Positions 1 to 11,609 of a DNA stretch of 64,000 nucleotides are shown piece after piece. Below the pieces are notes generated by a model. That model was not told the DNA's origin, did no database searches, and worked only from the letters and a program-made list of their open reading frames with translations. Source of the DNA: Microvelia longipes (lineage: Eukaryota; Arthropoda; Insecta; Hemiptera; Veliidae); assembly GCA_018340805.1 (NCBI GenBank), contig JACMZG010000008.1, forward strand, positions 81,620,675-81,684,674. The letters are read 5' to 3'. Position numbers and translations under genes: made by a program. The number at the start of each line of letters is the position of its first letter. The stretch's first letter is position 1.

Positions 1-265
1 GTTCTTATTTACTCCGTACAAAGCCTCGCTATAGACGGTAACAAACAAAAATCTGTATAACCTAATATGCATTTAATATACATATAAATATATAATGCAC
101 AACCTTATAGAATCTAAAGTGATATATCTTTTTATATTTACCTAATAAGGAATAATTAAAATCAGTTTATTCAACATTAGTTATACATTTTTATTAAAGC
201 ATAAAATAAGAAATAAGATAAGTTTCATACACAGTTATGTAAAGATAAAAGATTATATAGAATTA

Positions 266-865
266 AAAAAATTGGGTACAGGGTACCTCGGAACTTATTA
301 TCAGGGTACATCCTTTATTACATCGGATTTACTACGCTCGTCTTCCCTGCTTCAGGAAGACTCGCTTCGCTCGTCCTCAGAAATACAGTTCACCAAATTT
401 GACTCGCTTCGCCTTATAAAATACACAAGTGATTTAATAAAAATTTAACTATTACTTATAATGATACGAAACTTGGTACATATGTTAGACTTATACATAG
501 GCAAATGCGTGCCAAATCTCAATCCAATCGCATCATGTTTCCGCGTTTTATGACCAATCGAAATTTTTGCTGAGTCATTATTGCGGTTTAATAAAGTCAT
601 AAAAAATTTCCGAATAGCGCAACTACTGCGGTAGACTGATTTTTTACGAAATTTCATCTCTCCAGCATAAATACACTGGGCGCTACGATGATAACAGACA
701 GACGCATAGACACTCACTCATTTACACACTAACACACACACAGACAACTTTGCGAAAACCACTCAGGAGGCCTAAAAACGTCTGAAACCGAGAATTATGG
801 TTTCGGATTTGTTTTTGTAAACACAATACTTTTCCTATATACCTACGATATAAATTAGGAAAAGT
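266..865 (+). repeat. Family A dispersed repeat, internally deleted copy with terminal hairpin
   Basis: This copy opens with the family A 5' signature (GGGTACCTCGGAACTT), followed by the self-complementary CGCTACGCTCGTCCTCC / GACTCGCTTCGCTCGTCC block. It ends at the family hairpin (828-865), in which ACTTTTCCT pairs with AGGAAAAGT around a short loop. Against the longest copy (51514-52327) it lacks roughly 200 bp in the middle. The 90-codon minus-strand frame inside it (445-717) reads across the conserved body and has no recognisable domain, so I do not treat it as a gene. I use + for copies with the hairpin at the right end. Element class is unknown; a non-autonomous mobile element is the simplest reading. 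Confidence 0.8.
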
Positions 866-1447
866 AAAAAGTAAAAGCAAATTATCAGAAGAAAACTAAA
901 TACTTAACACAAAAATAATTGTAAACACTAAAAAAAGTAAACATAAAAACATAAATATATTAGATAATTTACAAAAATTAGAAAGGAACCAGTTACTTTT
1001 CCTCATTTATAGTTAGGTTCATACGAATAAGTATGAACCAAACTATTTATATAAATTATAAATATAAATAAACATCGTTACAAATGCTTTTTACGAAATT
1101 CCATACAGAACTAAAACCAAGAAGTACCAATTAAATATTGCGTGTTTTGAAAATGATGTAGAACTCAAGTAATTTCGAGTTACAATTCCAAGAAACCGGC
1201 TTTGCCCTGCGACCAGAGACATGCGAACCACGAATCAATTAGTAACATCCATCTATATCTGATTTTAAACTCTATGACAGGCAGCATTACAGTTTTTGTA
1301 GCAATTGCAAAAGAGGTTCGTGTGTAGCATGCGATACATACAACTAGAATGAATAAAGAAATCAGGTACAAGATTCAAAACAAGATAGAACTTGAAAAGT
1401 TTAATAAGAAAAAATAATAAGTTTCTTTTTGTGGACTTATAAAAAAA
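866..1447. other. AT-rich spacer, nothing recognised
   Basis: AT-rich sequence between the family A copy and the 2.6-kb duplication. It includes a 63-codon minus-strand frame (1180-1371) with a hydrophobic start but no recognisable motif. Confidence 0.5.
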
Positions 1448-1448
1448 A

Positions 1449-1875
1449 TATAAATAAAAACAGATTAATTACACAAAAGTCCTATATTTTTATATATAAT
1501 AATAACTAAGCTTTCGACTAAAAATTAGTCATCATCAGAGTTTTACAAATATAAAATAAAAATACAATTTTACAAACTACTTCATATTGCACCTTGGTAT
1601 GGTTTGGTAAGCTATGTTTAAAAAACCGTTAAAAACTGTTATATTGAAGAATTTAAAAAAAAATCAGTGTTACCAATAATTTAAGTTAAAAACATAATTT
1701 AAACTAAATTAAGAATTTCAAGATTTAAAAACTAAATTAAATTAAACTAAATTCTTAATTTAGTTTAAATTATTGTTAAACTCTGATGAAGACTAATTTT
1801 TAGTCAAAAGCTTAGTTATTATTATATATTAAAAATATAGGACTATTGTGTAATTAATCTGTTTTTATTTATATA
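1449..1875. mobile_element. MITE-like inverted-repeat element, copy in unit 1
   Basis: Long terminal inverted repeats of about 95 bp: the left arm starts TATAAATAAAAACAG (1449-1542) and the right arm ends CTGTTTTTATTTATA (1778-1875). The arms share an internal block (AACTAAGCTTT and its complement) and differ by few bases. The loop holds a second, smaller inverted repeat built from AAACTAAATTAAGAATTT. There is no reading frame. A TA target duplication is possible, but AT-rich flanks make it unprovable by eye. Confidence 0.8.
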
Positions 1876-2151
1876 AGAAAAAAATACTTAAAAAGAAAAT
1901 TATACATAAAAAAAATGTTATATAAATATTTATTTATAAATAAATAAATTACATTTATTTATTTATGTATTAAGAAGCTTGTCATAAGCCGCACAATGCG
2001 TCCTAAAAAGATTATTTTCTCTCTATGAAAGTTAACACATTTACTTTAAGTATAAAATAAATGTAAGTATAACTATATTTATTAACAATACAAATTTGGA
2101 TGTGGTTGCATAATATAATTAAACGTATTTTATATAAATAAATAAAATATA

Positions 2152-2172
2152 AATATATATAAATATATATAT

Positions 2173-2268
<96 letters not shown>

Positions 2269-2292
2269 TGTGTGTGTGTGTGTGTGTGAGTG
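2152..2292. repeat. (AT)n-(TG)n compound microsatellite, unit 1
   Basis: A long alternating AT tract followed by TG dinucleotides. A 118-codon minus-strand frame across it is an artefact of the dinucleotide repeat. Confidence 0.95.
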
Positions 2293-2601
2293 TAAGGGTG
2301 TGTAGGTATTGGTATGGAATTATTATATCATAATATTTGCATTGATAAGACGTGTTTTTATACAACACAGGTAGTTAAAGAATATAAATTAATAATAATT
2401 TAAACTTTCGTAAAATCCATCATACTTAATTTGACAGAAAATACTCGAAAAAAATGTAATTAAAAAATGACGTCATCAACGTACCGTTATGGTACCAAGC
2501 CACCCAGTCCATATTAAGAGCTATTGTATCCTCCCTCAAGTAGTATAAGTGTCTTTGAAAAAATATTAACTGTAAAAAAGAGGACTTAAACCTTAATTAT
2601 C

Positions 2602-3036
2602 TAGCTTTTCTAAATTATCAGGATGCACTAACAAGCTTTACTAAATCATAAGGAATGCACTAACAAGCTTTCCTAAATTATCAGGATGCACAAAAGCTTT
2701 CCTAAATCATCAGAATGCACTAACAAGCTTTCCTAAATTATCAGGAGGCACCAACAAGCTTTCCTAAATTATCAGGAGGCACCAACAAGCTTTCCTAATT
2801 ATCAGAGGCACAACAAGCTTCTAAATCATCAGAATGCACTAAACAAGCTTTCCTAAATTATCAGAATGCACTAACAAGCTTTCCTAAATTATGAGGAGGC
2901 ACCAACAAGCTTTCCTAATTTATCAGGAAACACCAACAAGCTTTGCTAAATTATCAGGATGCACTAACAAGCTTTCTTAAATTAACAGGATGCACTAACA
3001 AGCTGTCCAAAATTATCAGGATACATTAACAAACCA
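2602..3036. repeat. 31-bp minisatellite, 14 units, unit 1
   Basis: Units follow AAGCTTTCCTAAATTATCAG then GATGCACTAAC, each with a HindIII site (AAGCTT) at its start unless mutated. I count 14 units. Variants alternate between GGATGCAC, GAATGCAC and GGAGGCACC. One compressed unit (CCTAATTATCAGAGGCACAAC) is missing from the second array. Confidence 0.92.
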
Positions 3037-3399
3037 TTATAAATTCGGTTAAGTTAAACGCCATATGGTTTTTCAAACGAACTGATGTACCTTGAATGAA
3101 ACGATCCAAACTCCATAGATAGATAATAAGCAACATCATCAATATCTGACACTAAAAAAGGATATAAACTATCAATTCATAGACAAGGAATTAAAGGCGA
3201 TTTAGAACATGAGTTATAAGAGCTAATCAATGGAACAGAGGAGCTAAACAACTTCGACGACGATGATGGATTATGTTGAAATAACGCATGATTGATATAG
3301 GGCATGGAGAGAAAATTATACACACATCTATGATTAAACAAAGTAAACAAGAAAATTAAAAACTTTTTAATTGATGTAACAGACAGGGAGAGAATATGG

Positions 3400-3480
3400 T
3401 TTTATACTTTTCCTAACTAATACCATTGGTATATAGGAAAGTATTGCGTTAGTACTAAAATGAGAAACCAGGATTTCAAC
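3400..3480 (-). repeat. Family A end fragment (hairpin end), unit 1
   Basis: Carries the family A terminal hairpin (TTTTCCTAACTAATACC / GGTATATAGGAAA) and the adjoining GAAACCAGGATTTCAAC segment in reverse orientation. It stops at the 12-bp direct repeat that begins at 3481. The same fragment recurs at about 5944-6020 in unit 2. Confidence 0.65.
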
Positions 3481-3528
3481 CTTATTATACGTTAAAATTA
3501 AAAAGGTTATATTTACCGCAAGTTGAAG

Positions 3529-3782
3529 AAGCAATCGAAGAATCAGCTACCGTCGATACTTGCTGTTGGATATAAATATCCCTGGACCGGTTTCGGCATA
3601 ACGCCGTATCTTCAGAGGCTCGTCGTGCTCATTGAGACTAGAAGTTAATCACTGATTTAAACTTTTATTAGTTGAGAGCTCGAGTGTTGCCCGCCTGCTG
3701 ATGATGGCGTTATGCCGAAACCGGTCCAGGGATATTTATATCCAACAGCAAGTATCGACGGTAGCTGATTCTTCGATTGCTT
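3529..3782. mobile_element. 254-bp foldback element, unit 1
   Basis: Perfect inverted arms of about 76 bp: the left starts AAGCAATCGAAGAATCAGCT and the right ends in its complement. The arms are less AT-rich than the surroundings (GGACCGGTTTCGGCATAACG) and enclose about 100 bp. A 12-bp direct repeat, CTTATTATACGT, lies at 3481-3492 and 3780-3791, overlapping the right tip. It may mark the edges of an insertion. Confidence 0.85.
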
Positions 3783-4067
3783 ATTATACGTCTATAAACA
3801 TTGAGATCTAAAGCTGAATTTTTGAACCATGTTTCAACTCTTCAGCAAAACAATACACTGTAAGCTACGATGATAACAGGCACACACACTTACATACTTT
3901 AACACGTAACACTTACAGACAGACAAAGGACCCTGCAAAATCCTTATGAAGAATGGCTCTTGGTAAATTCGCTGAAACTTTGCGTATGTACTAACTTAAC
4001 ATGCTGATCAAAGTGTCAATGGGCACAACGCTATATCTTCAACCCTTAGCCTTGTAAGGCCCCTTAA

Positions 4068-4494
4068 TATAAATAAAAACAGATTAATTACACAAAAGTC
4101 CTATATTTTTTAATATATAATAATAACTAAGCTTTCGACTAAAAATTAGTCATCATCAGAGTTTTACAAATATAAAATAAAAATACAATTTTACAAACTA
4201 CTTCATATTGCACCTTGGTATGGTTTGGTAAGCTATGTTTAAAAAACCGTTAAAAACTGTTATATTGAAGAATTTAAAAAAAAATCAGTGTTACCAATAA
4301 TTTAAGTTAAAAACAATAATTTAAACTAAATTAAGAATTTCAAGATTTAAAAAACTAAATTAAATTAAACTAAATTCTTAATTTAGTTTAAATTATTGTT
4401 AAACTCTGATGAAGACTAATTTTTAGTCAAAAGCTTAGTTAATTATATATTAAAAATATAGGACTATTGTGTAATTAATCTGTTTATTTATATA
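4068..4494. mobile_element. MITE-like inverted-repeat element, copy in unit 2
   Basis: Same element as 1449-1875, with the same arms and inner inverted repeat; a few bases are missing in the right arm near CTTAGTTAATTATA. Its left end coincides with the join of the two duplication units. Confidence 0.8.
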
Positions 4495-4770
4495 AGAAAA
4501 AAAATACTTAAAAAGAAAATTATACATAAAAAAATGTTATATAAATATTTATTATAAATAAATAATATATATATACATTTATTTATTTATGTATTTAAGA
4601 AGCTTGTCATAAGCCGCACAATGCGTCCTAAAAGATTATTTTCTCTCTATGAAAGTTAACACATTTACTTTAAGTATAAAATAAATGTAAGTATAACTAT
4701 ATTTATTAACAATACAAATTTGGATGTGGTTTGCATATATAATTTAAACGTTTTTATATAATAAATAAAT

Positions 4771-4783
4771 TAATATATATAAA

Positions 4784-4837
<54 letters not shown>

Positions 4838-4855
4838 TGTGTGTGTGTGTGTGTG
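4771..4855. repeat. (AT)n-(TG)n compound microsatellite, unit 2
   Basis: Same locus as 2152-2292 in the second unit, with a clearly shorter AT tract. This is the largest length difference between the two units. Confidence 0.95.
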
Positions 4856-5169
4856 AGTGTAAGGGTGTGTAGGTATTGGTATGGAATTTTTATATCATAA
4901 TATTTGCATTGATAAGACGTGTTTTTATACAACACAGGTAGTTAAAGAATATAAATTAATAATAATTTAAACTTTCGTAAAATCCATCATACTTAATTTG
5001 ACAGAAAATACTCGAAAAAAATGTAATTAAAAAATGACGTCATCAACGTACCGTTATGGTACCAAGCCACCCAGTCCATATTAAGAGCTATTGTATCCTC
5101 CCTCAAGTAGTATAAGTGTCTTTGAAAAAATATTAACTGTAAAAAAGAGGACTTAAACCTTAATTATCT

Positions 5170-5573
5170 AAGCTTTTCTAAATTATCAGGATGCACTAAC
5201 AAGCTTTACTAAATCATAAGGATGCACTAACAAGCTTTCCTAAATTATCAGGATGCACAAAAAAGCTTTCCTAAATCATCAGAATGCACTAACAAGCTTT
5301 CCTAAATTATCAGGAGGCACCAACAAGCTTTCCTAAATTATCAGGAGGCACCAACAAGCTTTCTAAATCATCAGAATGCACTAACAAGCTTTCCTAAATT
5401 ATCAGAATGCACTAACAAGCTTTCCTAAATTATGAGGAGGCACCAACAAGCTTTCCTAATTTATCAGGATACACCAACAAGCTTTGCTAAATTATCAGGA
5501 TGCACTAACAAGCTTTCTTAAATTAACAGGATGCACTAACAAGCTGTCCAAAATTATCAGGATACATTAACAA
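5170..5573. repeat. 31-bp minisatellite, 13 units, unit 2
   Basis: Same array as 2602-3036 with unit variants in the same order, but 13 units. The conserved order shows the whole 2.6 kb was copied after the array had diversified. Confidence 0.92.
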
Positions 5574-5943
5574 ACCATTATAAATTCGGTTAAGTTAAAC
5601 GCCATATGGTTTTTCAAACGAACTGATGTACCTTGAATGAAACGATCCAAACTCCATAGATAGATAATAAGCAACATCATCAATATCTGACACTAAAAAA
5701 GGATATAAACTATCAATTCATAGACAAGGAATTAAAGGGCGATTTAGAACATGAGTTATAAGAGCTAATCAATGGAAACAGAGGAGCTAAACAACTTCGA
5801 CGACGATGATGGATTATGTTGAAATAACGCATGATTGATATAGGGCATGGAGAAAATTATACACACATCTATGATTAAACAAAGTAAACAAGAAAATTAA
5901 AACTTTTTAATTGATGTAACAGACAGGGAGAGAATATGGTTTT

Positions 5944-6020
5944 ATACTTTTCCTAACTAATACCATTGGTATATAGGAAAGTATTGCGTTAGTACTAAAA
6001 TGAGAAACCAGGATTTCAAC
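5944..6020 (-). repeat. Family A end fragment (hairpin end), unit 2
   Basis: Second-unit copy of the fragment at 3400-3480, again next to the 254-bp foldback. Confidence 0.65.
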
Positions 6021-6068
6021 CTTATTATACGTTAAAATTAAAAAGGTTATATTTACCGCAAGTTGAAG

Positions 6069-6321
6069 AAGCAATCGAAGAATCAGCTACCGTCGATACT
6101 TGCTGTTGGATATAAATATCCCTGGACCGGTTTCGGCATAACGCCGTATCTTCAGAGGGCTCGTCGTGCTCATTGAGACTAGAAGTTAATCACTGATTTA
6201 ACTTTATTAGTTGAGAGCTCGAGTGTTGCCCCGCCTGCTGATGATGGCGTTATGCCGAAACCGGTCCAGGATATTTATATCCAACAGCAAGTATCGACGG
6301 TAGCTGATTCTTCGATTGCTT
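6069..6321. mobile_element. 254-bp foldback element, unit 2
   Basis: Copy of 3529-3782 in the second unit, with the same arms and loop. Single-base homopolymer differences are visible (for example one G fewer in CCAGGGATAT). Confidence 0.85.
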
Positions 6322-6460
6322 ATTATACGTCTATAAACATTGAGATCTAAAGCTGAATTTTTGAACCATGTTTCAACTCTTCAGCAAAACAATACACTGT
6401 AAGCTACGATGATAACAGGCACACACTTACATACTTTAACACGTATACACTTACAGACAG

Positions 6461-6797
6461 ACAAAGGACCCTGCAAAATCCTTATGAAGAATGGCTCTTG
6501 GCTAAATTCGCTGAAACTTTGCGTATGTACTTAACTTAACATGCTGATCAAAAGTGTCAATGGGCACAACGCTATATCTTCAACCCTTAGCCTTGTAAGG
6601 CCCCTTAAACTCACCCCATCAGGATATGGATATACACTGATATTGTAATATAAGTGGCCTTACAAGGCTAAGGGTTGAAGATAGAGCGTTGTGCCCATTG
6701 ACACTTTTGATGAGCATGTTAAGTTAAGTACTTATGCAAAGTTTCAGCGAATTTACCCGAAAGCCATTTTTCATAAGGATTTTGCGGGGTCCTTTGT
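6461..6797. repeat. Palindrome with 142-bp arms at the end of the 2.6-kb duplication
   Basis: The left arm (6461-6602, starting ACAAAGGACCCTGCAAAATC) is matched by its near-perfect complement at 6656-6797, around a spacer of about 53 bp. The left arm also exists in unit 1 (3922-4063) without a partner. The duplicated unit therefore ends close to the spacer. Such structures can form cruciforms and are known hotspots for template switching. Confidence 0.88.
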
Positions 6798-6922
6798 AAT
6801 AACTACTCAGGAGGTCTTAAAAATACCTGAAACAAATCATTAAGTTCAAATTCCAGTTTAGGATTTTCAGTCCAAACACAATACTTTTCCTATATACTCA
6901 CGGTATAAATGAGAGAAGTAAA
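6798..6922 (+). repeat. Family A 3' end fragment
   Basis: Begins in the ACTCAGGAGGTCTTAAAAA segment and runs to the terminal hairpin (ACTTTTCCTATATACTC / TATAAATGAGAGAAGT). Only the last ~125 bp of the element is present, directly after the palindrome. Confidence 0.7.
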
Positions 6923-7690
6923 AAATAAATCTAAATAAACTAAGATCACGGTTAAATGATAACCATTAAAAAGTAAAATGAATATTAATGATACTTGAAC
7001 TGTCTACCGAGTTAAAATACTTAAATATATGTCACTGTTATACGTCTATCGTTAGTTAGTCAAATATACTGTCCTGAACAAAACCTATTTTCGTATATTT
7101 CATAGATTTCTAAATAGTAAAAACACAGCTAAAATTCAAAATGATTAGATCAGTTCTTTACATGTACAATGTAAATATGTAACGTTGTTAATATCACGTC
7201 TATCTTACTTAACATTAACGCGTCCCTTAAATAGTGTTTTAATTAGTAGAGAAAGTTAATAAATCATTTGTATTTCCCTCAAATCCCCAAGTGTTAACTT
7301 ATAACAGTTTCTATACTTGATGAAACTTTTCAAATGACTGGGAACGGGGTCAGAGTGACAGACGTATCAATGAATGTTTAATAAACTCATTGTACTAATA
7401 TAGAAGTGAAATGTACACTAACTGATGTCTAGATAGTATGTTGGCTATTAGTTTTATCTATCCTTCCATAACAGTATTATACTATAATACAAATAAAACT
7501 CGACTCTTACAGAATAATAAAGGTTTATATACTAGAGATGCGTTACATTATGTACTAACATATTTTAATTAAGACATTGTCAGTCGAACTTCGCGTCTAC
7601 TTTAATAATAAACTATAGCTTATAATTAACCACATAAATTCGTAATCGCTCTATGTTTCAACCAAAACTGACTTTCAGACCTAAATCTAC
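6923..7690. other. AT-rich spacer, nothing recognised
   Basis: No reading frame over 60 codons, and no inverted or tandem repeat stood out on reading. Confidence 0.5.
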
Positions 7691-7691
7691 T

Positions 7692-7927
7692 TCAAAATTT
7701 CTTATAAATACATATCTCAAAATTTCTAAATACATATCTCAAATTTCTTATTAATACATATCTCAAAATTTCTTATAAATACATATCTTATAAATACATA
7801 TCTCAAAATTTCTTATAAATACATATCTCAAAATTTCTTATAAATACATATCTCAAAATTTCTTATAAATACATATCTCAAAATTTCTTATAAATACATA
7901 TCTCAAAATTTCTTATAAATACATATC
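7692..7927. repeat. 25-bp minisatellite
   Basis: About nine units of ACATATCTCAAAATTTCTTATAAAT-type sequence, with a few shortened units at the left end and within. It ends sharply at ACATATCGAAATTAAG. Confidence 0.93.
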
Positions 7928-8072
7928 GAAATTAAGCATATGAAAAAATAAAAACATTAAAGAGGCACTATATTAATAACTTTTTAGCGGATGATAGAAA
8001 TCTACTTCAAATCCAGTCATAACGTCTGAGCTTTACGAAACAAACAAAACAATAGAAGAAATTTATATATAA

Positions 8073-8420
<348 letters not shown>

Positions 8421-8656
8421 GTATATATAGGTTTTTTTATATTATATCTGAACTAACTTCGAGTTAAATCAAAATCAACCCCCCCCCTCAATCCCACCCC
8501 AACAACCTTCTTCACTTCCATCATCCAAACAACTTCATATGCCTCAATCTTTAATAAAAATTCCCTAGAAAGAATAATGGATTTACTTGCTAAGTGTAAT
8601 TTACTTACAAAGAAAAGTATTAAATGTATCTGATAGAATCAACAGCCTTACCTGTG

Positions 8657-8831
8657 AACAAAACAACGAAATAAAATTAATAATATAGTAAACAAACAAC
8701 GAAATAAAATTAATATATAGTAAACAAAACAATGAAATAAAATTAATAATATAGTAAACAAAACAACGAAATAAAATTAATAATATAGTAAACAAAACAA
8801 CGAAATAAAATTAATAATAATTTAGTAAACA
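8657..8831. repeat. 33-34-bp minisatellite, about five units
   Basis: Units read AACAAAACAACGAAATAAAA then TTAATAATATAGT. Two units have small deletions. A minus-strand 64-codon frame here is only the repeat translated. Confidence 0.93.
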
Positions 8832-9655
8832 GTAAAACGAATTACTCCCCTTAGAGGTAGGGAAGCAATACAACCAGGATCTCTTTCAAGACGTTCTTCC
8901 CACCGGGTGGGGTCTCAAAATTCTAATTCTGGGGGGCGGGGTAATGTTTATAATATTATAACAGTTTATGCAAGGAATAAACAATTATTTATTTATTAAA
9001 TATATTTAACAAACTACAAACTTACATACTTTTTAAAAAAAAAAAAAATATATTGCAATCATAATTGCCAGTCATATTAAAAATGATAAATGGCATAATT
9101 ATAATTATTAAAAATGACATAATTATAATTAATTTATTATATTCAATTTTCCCCCCAGGGGTATCCTGGTTGCTCCGAGGGGGGTACCCTCCCAGCACCC
9201 CCCTGAAAGAAACCCTGAATGCAACAATTAAGACGTCTGTCTAGATTTAAATGAAACCGCAGCAACACTTTCTAAGCAGTAATTACAAAAGAAAAATCAA
9301 ACAGTTCCAAAAATGGAGATAGTAAATCTCGAGTAGGACGTTACATCCACACATCTCTCCGTCACTTGCTAACATATTTCATAATTTCATCAGAGATAAA
9401 CAAATCGATTTCTACAAGATTACATCGACATCTTTACATAAATAACCGTATAATTTAACAAAAATAAGATTATAGCCTTAATAGAAGTAAATTACAATGT
9501 TATAAGTTATAAATTCTTTAGGAGTATAAGATATTTTAAGAAAAAGGTACCATGATATTTAACCAGGTACTGGTTAAATAATAACTTAAACTGTCAGACT
9601 TGGTTATTTAACTTAAAATACTGATTAAAATTACAATATTTTCATAAATCTTCAA
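8832..9655. other. Spacer with unusual G/C runs
   Basis: In otherwise AT-rich sequence, two patches are rich in G or C runs (about 8900-8945 and 9150-9215); a related C run lies at 8479-8487. The patches share short complementary pieces (GCAATACAACCAGGAT against ATCCTGGTTGC), suggesting a degraded inverted-repeat element. No gene was recognised. Confidence 0.4.
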
Positions 9656-9659
9656 AAAT

Positions 9660-9830
9660 AAATCGGGTTCGGGATACCTCGATATTTTTCCTCACATCTT
9701 CAGGATTTCGTAAGTACTTAATGCTTAAGGTGGCATTACTTCGACCTCAAAATAAAGAGGTAGTCTTAAGACCAGGGTGTTATGATTTTGACTCATTTCG
9801 CTCGCTATAAAAATTTTATGATTGCCCAAA
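9660..9830 (+). repeat. Family A 5' fragment, diverged
   Basis: Starts with AAATCGGGTTCGGGATACCT and TCCTCACATC, as other family A copies do, and retains GACTCATTTCGCTCGC. It lacks the body and the terminal hairpin. Confidence 0.55.
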
Positions 9831-9937
9831 GCTTTCTTCAGCTACTTGAAAGACTACTTTTTTAGCTTTAATGCTTCATAAGAATATTAGCAATTATTCT
9901 AACATTATATCACATGATTTGCTATAGTTTAATACAT

Positions 9938-10092
9938 GATTAAAATCAGTTGACAGCGTGGGAAAATGGTGTTAAGAAACCAATGATGTTGGTGCGATTT
10001 GAAATGGAGAACGTGGTGTAACATCCAGGAATAACCTCATTGGTTGCCTGGTATTATTTTCCCACGCTGTCAACTGATTTTAGCCGTGTGTT
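9938..10092 (+). mobile_element. Family B MITE, copy 1
   Basis: Terminal inverted repeats built on TAAAATCAGTTGACAGCGTG and GGAAAAT; the right arm reads ATTTTCCCACGCTGTCAACT and ends AGCCGTGTG. The element is about 155 bp with no coding capacity. Two further copies lie at 14901-15068 and 28066-28227. The left tip is diverged. Confidence 0.85.
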
Positions 10093-10111
10093 ACCAAGCT
10101 GATAAAAGTTA

Positions 10112-10330
10112 TAAGGTGATTCAATAGGAGGGTTTTTGATGAATAAAGTAATTTTTGTTGATATGTTAGGTTATAGTCCGGAATTGACGTCATTGCAGGA
10201 ATAAATAGCAAATTTTCAATGTTGACCGCCAATGCCGATTCCTGCAATGACGTCACACGTCATTCATAAAAACGTCAGGTTATAACCTCCGAATGCATTT
10301 GGTTTGTTTACATCGAATTGAATCACCTTA
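10112..10330 (+). mobile_element. Family L MITE, complete copy
   Basis: Ends TAAGGTGATTCAAT and TTGAATCACCTTA form short terminal inverted repeats, and TA lies outside both ends, as expected for a TA target duplication. A second inner inverted repeat pairs TGACGTCATTGCAGGAAT with ATTCCTGCAATGACGTCA. It sits 20 bp from the family B copy. A truncated relative is at 55165-55241. Confidence 0.82.
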
Positions 10331-10780
10331 TAAATGTCTAACATCTTGGTGTGTTCGACTATAATTTAATTATTTTGAGATAATACGTCATTATTATGAC
10401 AAATGTATGTAAACAAAGTTTTATAAATAATATTAATTGTCACGACCGTAAATATATTTTTCGCCAATAACATAAAAACTTACATATAAAAAGGTATTTA
10501 TTTTCTAGAATGTTAACTACTTCCTCTTCATGTAGTGAGTGCGTCAAAATAGTAAAAAAACCAAAATATTTTGGTCGTTTAATGTTGAAAACTCTAAGCC
10601 AATATTATTAACATGGCGATCTATACCAGATAAGGTTTATTTAGATCCATTCATCACTTCTAGATGCACATTTGTGTCAAATTTCAACTCGATCGGTCAA
10701 ATTTTTGATTTTTAACGATTTTTTAAAATTATTATGGCTTATCAAATTAGATTGAGGTTTAAAAAAATTTATTAACCACC

Positions 10781-11415
10781 TATAAGAACAGGACCTGAAA
10801 AATGTGACTCATTTTGTACTACTTCAAACCAAATATTTCTGAAAATAAGCCTTAAATTATAATAAACAAAAATAGTCTGTCTACCTAGAGTAAATTTTAC
10901 TTGTATTAAAATAAGTAAGCACACGACCCACATGTTCCCTGTGGGTTGAGTGTATAACATGATAAGAACTTTTTTTAAAGGTGATAAAATGTTCTAGGAC
11001 GACTGCAACCGAAGTTATAGTTCTTATAAAAACACTAAAAATGGTTAATTCATGAAAAGTCAGGAAATTTCTTTAAAAAAAAATGGCTTTTTATGCCGTT
11101 TTTGTCCATTTAACAAATTTCATAACTTTAGTTGCAGTTATCCTATTTTGACGACAAAACACTAGTTTTATTGGCAATTTTATCGGCTTAAATAAATGTT
11201 CTCTTCATGTTCAACACACGACCTTCAGGGAACCACTCATTGCTCGAAAACTGGAATTTGTAAGATTTTTAATATTTTCTGCGAGCGCATTCATATGAAG
11301 AGCTCCACTCTGAATGACTATGCTTTCATTCATTATTTAAGGCATATTTTTTTTCAAAAAATGGTTTGAAGTAGTTCAATTATGTAACACTTTTTAAGCC
11401 TGGCTCTTGAACTAA
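10781..11415. mobile_element. Family C foldback element, copy 1
   Basis: A long imperfect inverted repeat of about 635 bp. The left arm begins TAAGAACAGGACCTGAAAAA and continues GTACTACTTCAAACC; the right arm ends TTGAAGTAG, then GCCTGGCTCTTGAACTA. Further paired blocks are the CACACGACC...GGGAAC segments. No reading frame of note. Copies at 23959-24734 and 62065-62329. Confidence 0.8.
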
Positions 11416-11516
11416 TATTAGGCATCACAAATGGACCTTACAAGTTTAAAATCTTTAGCGTAATACAGACAACAGTACGACTAAACTCACTCACAACGTC
11501 ATAAAGGGGCTGAAAT

Positions 11517-11517
<1 letters not shown>

Positions 11518-11582
<65 letters not shown>

Positions 11583-11609
11583 ATATTATATATATATATA
11601 TATATATTA
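11518..11609. repeat. (AT)n microsatellite
   Basis: Alternating AT with two TTATA interruptions towards the right end. Confidence 0.95.

Larger units (their letters stand above)
1448..4066. repeat. Tandem duplication, unit 1 (~2.6 kb)
   Basis: The whole segment recurs immediately downstream at 4067-6608 in the same orientation, offset 2619 bp at the start. Both units carry the same blocks in the same order: inverted-repeat element, AT/GT microsatellite, 31-bp minisatellite, family A end fragment, 254-bp foldback, reverse family A fragment, and one arm of the 6461-6797 palindrome. Differences are mostly one-base changes in homopolymers, AT-tract length and one minisatellite unit (14 here, 13 in unit 2). 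Either the duplication is very recent or it is an assembly artefact. Confidence 0.9.
4067..6608. repeat. Tandem duplication, unit 2 (~2.5 kb)
   Basis: Near-identical to unit 1. The join falls where unit 1 ends in GCCCCTTAA and the inverted-repeat element of unit 2 begins. Unit 2 differs in a shorter AT tract, one minisatellite unit fewer and scattered homopolymer indels. Only unit 2 is followed by the second arm of the 142-bp palindrome, so the right boundary of the duplicated unit lies near that palindrome's loop. Confidence 0.9.

Noticed and set aside
445..717. 90-codon minus-strand frame, and frames at 15463-15699, 18015-18200, 51831-52061 and 58358-58570
   Set aside because: All fall inside family A copies, use different strands or frames of the same repeat, and are not maintained between copies.
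2012..2368. 118-codon minus-strand frame (also the related frame at 4744-4935)
   Set aside because: Alternating Ile and Tyr come from the AT microsatellite and His-Thr from the GT tract; not a protein.
2602..3036. CRISPR-like regular repeats
   Set aside because: Units are contiguous with no unique spacers, in a eukaryote-like context; the same holds for the arrays at 7.7, 8.7, 26.4, 45.7 and 59.3 kb.
1448..6608. LTR pair of a retrotransposon
   Set aside because: The two copies are directly adjacent with no internal coding region, primer site or polypurine tract between them.
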